64,000 nucleotides of DNA, from NCBI GenBank assembly GCA_032622095.1, contig CP136067.1, positions 193,094,052-193,158,051 of the forward strand, in the 5' to 3' direction. The first letter of the stretch is position 1. Each line of letters opens with the position of its first letter. This document shows positions 56,931 to 64,000 of this stretch, in pieces. The notes beneath the pieces are model-generated. The model did not search any database. It saw nothing but the letters and a program-made list of their open reading frames with translations, and was not told where the DNA came from. The translations under genes were made by a program, and so were the position numbers. Source of the stretch: Siphonodentalium dalli. Lineage: Eukaryota; Mollusca; Scaphopoda; Gadilida; Siphonodentaliidae.

Positions 56931-57912
56931 TGCGGCCCTTTTTATACGCCCTTTTGAAAAAAGGCCGTATTATAGTATTGGTCTGTCCGTCCGTCCGGGC
57001 GTCCGTCCGGGCGTCCGTTAACCTGTTGTCCGGATGATAACTTTAGTTAGAGTGAACCAAAGTTAGTAAAATTTGGTATGTGGGTTTATTAGCCGAAAAG
57101 TAAGTTCAAGTTCGAATTTGGGTTCCGCCCGCCAATTTTCACCGGAGTTATGCCCCTTATTTAACGTTTTTTGACTTTAGAAAATCCTTGAAATTTGTTG
57201 TCCGGATGATAACTTTAGTATAGTTTATCGGAATGAATCCAAATTTGGTATATTACTTTCTCCCACCAAAACACAGGTCAAGTTCGAACTTGGGTTCTGT
57301 CCGACCATTTTTGGCTGAGTTATGCCCCTTTTTCGACTCAGAAAATTCAGTTTTTCTTATGTTTTTTGGTTTCCGGATGATAACTCGATTTTGGAACTTT
57401 TATACGCAAAACCCGTTTTTTTGTGGATTACATATATCGAAATACAGCTCAAGTCCGAATTTAGTTTTAATCCGATAATTTTTGTGAGAGTTATGGCCCC
57501 TTTTTTGACGTAATTTGACTTAGAAAATCCCTGAAATTTGTTGTCCGGATGATAACTTTAGTTAGAGTGAACCGATTTTAATCAAATTTGGTGTGTGGGT
57601 TTATTAGCAGAAAAGACAGCTCAAGTTCGAATTTGGGTTCCGTCCGCCAATTTTCACCTGAGTTATGCCCCTTATTTGACGTAATTTGACTTAGAAAATC
57701 CCTGAAATTTGTTGTCCGCATGATAACTTTACTAGAGCTTATCGGATTCAATGATAATTTGGTATATTACTTTCTCTCACCAAAACACAGGTCAAGTTCA
57801 AATTTGAGTTCCGTCCGCCAATTTTTACCAGAGTTATGCCCCTTTTTGATCAGTTTCCGCCGACCCAAGAGAGGGCGTATATTGCACGCCCAGCGTAGCT
57901 CTTGTTATTCAA
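56931..57912 (+). repeat. R-type array: TATACGCCC head, CGTC tract, 172-bp units
   Basis: Head TATACGCCCTTTTGAAAAAA then GGCCGTATTATAG, then GTCCGTCCGTCCGGGCGTCC. Five units follow with TTGTCCGGATGATAACTTTA at about 57020, 57193, 57366, 57538 and 57711. Each has CAAATTTGGT, TCAAGTTCGAATTTGGGTTC and GAGTTATGCCCC. The tail GGGCGTATATTGCACGCCC echoes the head. Confidence 0.88.
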
Positions 57913-58205
57913 TGCGGCGGGGCCTGAGAACCAAAACCTTTTTTTGTTTAGCCTTATTGAACAAACATACATGAATCTTACCGGCATGTTATTTGCTATT
58001 CTAATTCACTCCATATTAATTTCCCACTCTGAAATAAAATACGCCAAGCTGATTGGTCAAAACTAAATAAAAGGCACATGGTTGCAACCCTAACTATGCT
58101 TTAAATTGACAATTACTAGTCCTTATAACGTGAAACATATTAGATAGCAAAACTCTCACCACAACGTCAATTGTATGAATGAGCAGATGTTGCGAAAGGT
58201 CGCTT

Positions 58206-58596
58206 TTAACCCTTTACCCAACAGAACGGCCCTGTGCCAATGCATTCTCTTATATATGCGAGTCGACCATAGGTCGCCTCGCATATATAAGAGAATGCAT
58301 TGGCTTAACACATTAAACATTATAAAATTGTTAAAGAATGTAAGAAAAAGTGTTAAAAAAAAGATTTTTTTTAGGCCAATGCATTCTCTTATATATGCGA
58401 GGCGACCTATGGTCGACTCGCATATATAAGAGAATGCATTGGCACAGGGCATAACTGTAACTACCACAATGTGGTCAAGGAGCCGGTTCCAATGATATCC
58501 ATATTTGTATGGTTCTATTGAGACAGACCGAAGATATTTTAGGCTGTTGAAGCTTTATTTGGCCGGTTTTGGCCGGTTTGTTGGGTAAAGGGTTAA
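58206..58596 (+). mobile_element. family A TTAA MITE, copy 9
   Basis: Complete, both TTAA sites intact, nearly identical to copies 1 and 3 with a short deletion of the AATGGTAAA segment. Confidence 0.9.
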
Positions 58597-58641
58597 ATGA
58601 AACTGATGAGCAAAGAGACATCATAACATCTTATGAAATTT

Positions 58642-58757
58642 GAATACTACTAAGTATGTACCATGATATTGAATACTACTAAGTATGTACCATGATATTG
58701 AATACTACTAAGTATGTACCATGATATTGAATACTACTAAGTATGTACCATGATATT
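58642..58757 (+). repeat. 29-bp tandem, 4 copies
   Basis: GAATACTACTAAGTATGTAC then CATGATATT, identical four times. Confidence 0.95.
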
Positions 58758-59016
58758 GGCAACATTTTGACACAGTGAATTTTATGGGTATCATAAAACA
58801 ATTGTAGAAGTACAGAATGACTCCTATTTAATGAGACAAATGTTCAGAAATTAGTTCAACAATGACCTATGGTTGAACTTATTATCTGAACATTTCCTAA
58901 GGGAACTGTTTATCAATGAGTATTTAGTATAGAAAGTTTTATGGAGACATAGGAGGCTGCTGTGACTATTCAATCACATATTTTTGTCAGTATTTGTGGT
59001 GTGATTTTCCCGTTAA

Positions 59017-59169
59017 ACCATCAATGACTGGAGCTTCCTGAATTTTTGCGAAAACCCTGTGCCAATGAATTCTCTTATATATGCGAGCCTCCCATAGGGA
59101 GCTTCGCATATATAAGAGAATAATTGGCCTAACAATATTTACCTTGACCATGTAAGCCAGTGCATTCTA
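59017..59169 (-). mobile_element. family B fragment, inverted
   Basis: ATGACTGGAGCTTCCTGAAT, the first palindrome, and GTAAGCCAGTGCATTCTAAT, then broken. Confidence 0.7.
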
Positions 59170-59226
59170 ATCTGCCAAATTATTTTGAATCAAACTACTG
59201 TGACAGATTAAAAATACATAGAGCAT

Positions 59227-59512
59227 TTAACCCTTTCTTTACTTATTGGATTCTCCCATTCAGGTAAAACAATATACATTGGAATGAACTATTATTCATC
59301 TGGAGGGATGTTCAGTTGAGGTAAGAAGAACAGATAATAGAATTGCAGAAGGATCTTATTACTTTAACATTCCCTCCAATGAATAGGAATCATTATGCAC
59401 CTGTATTATCTGTCATCTGCTTACATTTATTGAACATCCCTCCAGATGAATAATAGACCATTCAGACATATACTGTTGTGACTGATGGGATCGAACCCAT
59501 TCAGTATAAAGG
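59227..59512 (+). mobile_element. family C TTAA MITE
   Basis: TTAACCCTTTCTTTACTTAT at the left; right end CAGTATAAAGGAAGGG has a decayed TTAA. Inner arms CATCTGGAGGGATGTTCA and ATCCCTCCAGATG pair. Confidence 0.75.
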
Positions 59513-59678
59513 AAGGGATAGCTAGTACAAGCATTGATTTATTCTCTGGGAAATTATATGTCATCTTTTACACTATAACATTTATACTAACTGAGGGGGC
59601 TTCCTCTGGGGCTCAGTTATGAGCGCTGGTTAGTGATCCATCAAAATGTACATTCAGTGGAGTGAATTCCCTGTGAAA

Positions 59679-60305
59679 TTAACCCTTTCATGATGCGAGT
59701 TGCGCTGGTGCAGCATTGAAGACACTGTTCAAGTGCATTCTCTTAACCCTTTACCCAACAGAAGGGCCCTGTGCCAATGCATTCTCTTATATATGCGAGT
59801 CGACCATAGGTCGCCTCGCATATATAAGAGAATGCATTGGCTTAACACATTAAAAATTATAAAATTGTTAAAGAATGTAAGAAAAAATGGTAAAAAGTGT
59901 TAAAAAAAGATTGTTTTTAGGCCAATGCATTCTCTTATATATGCGAGGCGACCTATGGTCGACTCGCATATATAAGAGAATGCATTGGCACAGGGCATAA
60001 CTGTAACCATCACAATGTGGTCAATGAGCCGGTTCCAATGATATCCATATTTGTATGGTTTTATTGAGACAGACCGAAGATATTTTAGGCTGTTGAAGCT
60101 TTATTTGGCCGGTTTTGGCCGGTTTGTTGGGTAAAGGGTTAACATATACGAGTCTCCCATAGAGAGCCTCGCATATATACATGTAAGAGAATGCACTGAC
60201 TTACAAGGTCATGGTAAATATCATTAGGCCTATGTATTCTCTTATATATGTGAGGCTCCCTATGGGAGACATTGGCACAGGTTTTTGCAAAATTTCAGAA
60301 AGCTC
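59679..60305 (+). mobile_element. family B MITE interrupted by A
   Basis: Starts TTAACCCTTTCATGATGCGA; after GTGCATTCTCTTAA an A element enters and B resumes at ATATACGAGTCTCCCATAG. The right end is missing. Confidence 0.8.
59743..60142 (+). mobile_element. family A TTAA MITE, copy 10, nested in B palindrome
   Basis: Complete with TTAA on both sides. It entered the B palindrome at CTCTTAA/TATACGAG, where B copies usually read CTCTTATATATGCGAG. Confidence 0.9.
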
Positions 60306-60457
60306 CTCCTTCACTTTCTTTCATCTGCCCATAAAAACTGATAACGTGTGATATGACTGAAATGACGATAAAACCCAATAAAGCAAAGCAAACACTTTCA
60401 TTACAAAGTGCTACCAAATAATGAAAGGCATGGATGGGTATGCTGTTAGAATAGTCC

Positions 60458-60733
60458 AACCTGTTAAAACTGCTATAAACAGAAAGAATATTCAAATATA
60501 GACATATTTTGTTCTTATACCAATCATATATGTCACGTAAATAGTAAGTCACGGTCAAGTTCGTATGCTGTGTTATGTAAACAAAAGCCAGGTTATGTAA
60601 CATTTTTGGCTTTTGTTCACATAACACAGCATACAAACTTGACAAATAACATACTATTTACAAGATTTTTATAAATGGTATAAGAACGAGGTCTTATATT
60701 CTTTCTGTTTATGGTGGTTTTAACGGATTTGAC
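60458..60733. repeat. 276-bp palindromic element
   Basis: AACCTGTTAAAACTGCTATA, then AACAGAAAGAATATTC and GTTCTTATACC at the left; GGTATAAGAACGAGG, ATTCTTTCTGTTTATGG and GGTTTTAACGG at the right. The centre pairs GCATACGAAC-type segments around AAAAGCC. It explains a 116-codon frame on the - strand. Confidence 0.82.
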
Positions 60734-61292
60734 TATTTTAACAGTAATACCCACCATGAAGGCCATCTAAGCCTTTAAGTTCATGAGTATTTTCACTGTT
60801 TACGTAATTATGTTCATTGTTGCATATTTATGTTCACTGTTTGTATATTAGAAAAATTGTGATACAGAAGATATATGTTGTACACTAAATTGTGTGTATA
60901 TTTGATTTATTTATTTGTTTGTATATATTGAGTTAAATTGTGTATTTCTTAGTTTATCTGTAGTGTATTAACTCTGAAAATGAATTGAATGGTTGGTTCA
61001 GTTTAAAATGCTTATGCTGACGAACGTTACTATTTACATTGTTGGTGAGCCTATTCAAACCTGATTACAAGTATCTTGATAAGTGGGCTGTTAGTTTCTT
61101 AATGAATTAACAAATTTTTTGAAGTTATTTGAAGTTATAACAAGTTTGTTTAGTAAGGGGCTTATTCTCACAATGAATTGAGTGAAATTAATACTCCATA
61201 ATCAGTAAACCTAAGTATGATAATGTAACTCAGCCAAATCAGAACAAACAGAACACCAAGGCACTGTTTACACACGCTACTCTATGCCCCGG

Positions 61293-61522
61293 CTAGCGAC
61301 CATATTTGCTTCATATCTGCATTTTGTTTTGATTGTCACACAACGAGTGAGGTTATTCATGCCCACCTTTGCTCATTTGACACATGCTTTTCGAGTATAG
61401 GTTGTGAACCATCGAAAAAGAATGTATAAAAACTGTAGGATGAGGACCAATAGTAAATTCTCTCACTCGCTGTGTGAAAATCATAACAAAATGCTGATAC
61501 GACCCAAATATGGTCGCTTTTT
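61293..61522. repeat. inverted-repeat element, about 230 bp
   Basis: GCTAGCGACCATATTTGCTT then GCATTTTGTTTTGATTGTCA pairs imperfectly with ATCATAACAAAATGCTGATA then CCCAAATATGGTCGC. A MITE is likely. 60740-61290 shows nothing identifiable. Confidence 0.7.
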
Positions 61523-61824
61523 AATTTTACTGTTTTACGGATCCACAGACTGTGTTCTCTATGGCCCCCACCAGAAAGTAAAAATGGTTTATAATTTTGT
61601 TTATTATTTTCACAGCCTACTATAGCTTGAGATTTTATGCATATACTGGCAGATACGGGTATGTTTTCTATAAATCTTGACATTTTTATGAACTCGACAC
61701 AGTCCCAAATCTCCATAAAAATTTAAAGGGTCTTTAGAGATACATTTGGTCGGTGATCCTTGGAATTCATGGTGATCTTTATGATTGAAGACCAGTGACA
61801 TTATATAGTCTGCAAACTTTCTTC

Positions 61825-62142
61825 TTAACCTCTTGGCTGCTATGACGTCCATAACTATTACGGATGTAAAAGTGCGCGTCATGTGCTATATGGTTCATAT
61901 TACCTACGGACCTACTTCAGCACACTAGCAGTAGACCATTATTCAGAAATCAGAGATTGGTGCATCGGAATAACTGTATCTCAAAGTTTCAAAGAGTGTA
62001 TGATGTTCCATGATAGTGAACGAAAATAGCCTTTCAACTGAGTCAGTTTGTTGGTTCTTGTGATATTCCCACTGTAAAATGGCAATAACGTCAACAGCAC
62101 AGCACACAACATCATAATGTCATTTAGCAGCGAAGAGGTTAA
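61825..62142. mobile_element. family L TTAA MITE, 318 bp
   Basis: TTAACCTCTTGGCTGCTATG at the left and CATTTAGCAGCGAAGAGGTTAA at the right: TTAA with about 20-bp inverted ends unlike A-D. No other copy here. Confidence 0.8.
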
Positions 62143-62267
62143 GGTAAGAATAGCAAGCTATAAGCATGCATGTTAATGAGCATCCTCAGCATGACATTGT
62201 TCAAGTTACACATTCCTTGTTTTATTACTACCACTAATCTCACCATTCCCATGTGTGTATTACTAGT

Positions 62268-62790
62268 AACACTTTCTATACTAAATAATCATTGAGGAGT
62301 AGTTACCTTAGGAAATGTTCAGATAATGGGTTTAACCATATCTATACTAAATAATCATTGAGGAGTAGTTACCTTAGGATATGTTCACATAATAAGTTTA
62401 ACCATATCTATACTAAATAATCATTGAGGAGTAGTTACCTTAGGAAATGTTCAGATAATAAGTTTAACCATATCTATACTAAATAATCATTGAGGAGTAG
62501 TTACCTTAGGATATGTTCACATAATAAGTTTAACCATATCTATACTAAATAATCATTGAGGAGTAGTTACCTTAGGAAATGTTCACATAATAAGTTCAAC
62601 TAACGCCATAGACCATTTGTTGAACTTATTATCTGAACAATTCCCACCAATTAATAGGAATATGTCTGCACTTGTACAGTCTGTTTTCTGCTTATTTTTC
62701 CATAATATCCCTCCCGATTAATAATGGACTTTCTCAATGCATACTTTATAACTGAATGGGAGTCCATTTTGTAAAGAAAGAGTTAAACAA
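62268..62790. mobile_element. family C element with a 66-bp tandem end
   Basis: Five copies of TATCTATACTAAATAATCAT then TGAGGAGTAGTTACCTTAGG at 66-base spacing, then the normal C palindrome and the right arm ending TTTGTAAAGAAAGAGTTAA. Expansion of one terminal arm. Confidence 0.85.
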
Positions 62791-63565
62791 AAAAGGATTT
62801 AAAAAAATATTATTCAATAACCTGAGTTATATTTCAAATAGTAAAACTTGGTGTGAATGTTGTGATATACATGCAAGACAACTGTTCTCTGCGAGTGGCT
62901 GACAGAGTATTATGAAAACACAATTACCACTTTTGCAATTGTTAAAAAACCTATTGATTCAAGCATTTTTATTTTTTACCTACCGACCCTATCCAAACAA
63001 GGTCCAAAAAATCCGTAAAGCAGAAAAATAAAAAAGTTTGGCCTAAAGTAAAATGAAATTGCCGTTTTAATATCATATTGTTTGTGATTTGGTTTTAAAC
63101 ATTTTTTTCAGCAGTAATAAGATTACTTACTTATGAATAATGTCATTGATAAACATGAAGTTGATTTAAGAATCGTGGCTATATTTCACATGGCCAGGCA
63201 TATTGTCTCTCATAACTTTGAAATGTAGTTGTGAATCACAGTGGCTTATAATGCACTCCTCTACCACCACCCCTCCTTTCATGTGCCACCCATAGGAAGC
63301 CTTACACAGACATACTGCATGTGTCATCTGCTCATCTCTTTATGGGTGAAACCTTCCTGAATGCGTTCCGGTTGGAAAACACATCTTATTTATATTGCTC
63401 TTCAACACAAGGCTCTATAGAAATAAACAACTTCTTGCTTCAAATAAAAACGCAACAAAATTTTACGATGAATTGGTCGTTATCCCATAGTTTCCGTTAA
63501 TAGCTTAAATATGGTATTTGGGTATGCAGGTTAAAATAAATTCAGGAAATACTCAAAACAAACAA

Positions 63566-63690
63566 ACCTGCAAATAGTGTGTCTGTCATTTGCAGAATGA
63601 GGTCCCCAGAGGGTGAATTTAGTGACGCTATCCCACTAAGCTTTTAGTTGTTAGTTACTTTTTCCCTTCTGGGAAGTTTCTACAATAATA
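63566..63690 (+). mobile_element. family E fragment
   Basis: CAAATAGTGTGTCTGTCATT then GAATGAGGTCCCCAGAGGGT; the hairpin is cut after CTATCCCACTAAGC and spacer-type TTAGTTACTTTTTCCCTTCT follows. Beyond it, to 64000, nothing is identified. Confidence 0.75.
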
Positions 63691-64000
63691 TTTTCTGGGA
63701 AACTGCGTACAATAATAATTTCTGTGAACATGGGTTTCCTCGTTGTACTTTCTATCATGGGATAACGAGCAATTATTTCTCTGTTGTGAACTGAAGCTGG
63801 TGCTAGACATCTTTGTTATTATATAATAAAGTTAGAGTGCTACTTTGTAACTATTTATATAGAATTTTCAATGTTACAGAATATTTGAATATATGCTTTT
63901 TAATGTTTTTAGAATTACAATTTATATATCAGATTTCTGACAGATTTTCAGTAAAAATATGTAATTACAAATTTAAACTAGCATGTCACTTTCTGGTGCA

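Noticed and set aside
32402-59903. Recurring peptide CQCILLYMRVDHRSPRIYKR in many frames
   Set aside because: It is the chance translation of the A/B palindrome, found at all MITE copies and on both strands.
60295-60645. 116-codon - strand frame
   Set aside because: It runs through one arm and the centre of a palindromic element; composition is random-like.

Overview
This is a 64-kb piece of an AT-rich metazoan nuclear genome. It has small exons (51-459 nt) separated by multi-kilobase introns with GT-AG junctions, plus tRNA-derived SINEs, non-LTR retrotransposon scraps and very many short inverted-repeat elements (MITEs). The repeats, especially the arrays headed by CGTC-type microsatellites, look like those of marine invertebrates such as bivalves or other lophotrochozoans. 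That placement is an impression only; no species is claimed.

One protein-coding gene was recognised. It is on the + strand and is the 3' two-thirds of a TBC1D5 orthologue, a Rab7-directed TBC GTPase-activating protein that works with retromer and autophagy factors. Twelve exons were placed at 5601-5706, 9734-9822, 17005-17055, 22575-22644, 25960-26132, 37127-37269, 38979-39085, 40246-40309, 45155-45384, 48652-48754, 52733-52812 and 53612-54070. Their phases chain without a break: 1,675 nt, giving one split codon base, 557 residues and a stop at 54068-54070. They encode the TBC domain from just after the arginine-finger region (the glutamine finger Tyr-Lys-Gln closes the first exon), the linker, a conserved C-terminal helical block, and a short Ser/Lys-rich tail. 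The N-terminal exons and promoter lie upstream of the window or were not recognised. No gene was recognised on the - strand.

Introns and the 3' flank are mostly mobile DNA. The dominant class is TTAA-flanked MITEs with CCCTTT-type ends (piggyBac-like target site), in at least six families here called A, B, C, D, H and L. They nest in one another, abut through a single shared TTAA, and share an internal palindrome. Other classes are family E palindromes with a GAATGAGGTCCCC core, TA-flanked CAGT...ACTG elements (F, and a 507-bp Tigger/pogo-like element at 4789-5295), two tRNA-derived SINEs, and three large units with 155-310 bp inverted ends in a row (19.3-22.5, 22.8-25.5 and 26.4-32.0 kb). 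There are also tandem arrays with about 150-172 bp periods headed by CGTC microsatellites, and a homogeneous 40-bp satellite at 35635-36560.

Region by region: 1-5.6 kb is upstream intron with A, B, C, E, F and G repeats; 5.6-26.1 kb holds TBC-domain exons 1-5 in repeat-filled introns; 26.1-37.1 kb is the largest intron, with a 5.6-kb inverted-repeat unit around a GC-richer island, A elements and the satellite; 37.1-54.1 kb holds exons 6-12, several followed or preceded by tandem copies of exon-edge sequence; 54.1-64 kb is 3' UTR or flank with E palindromes, a 172-bp-period array, and more A, B, C and L elements.
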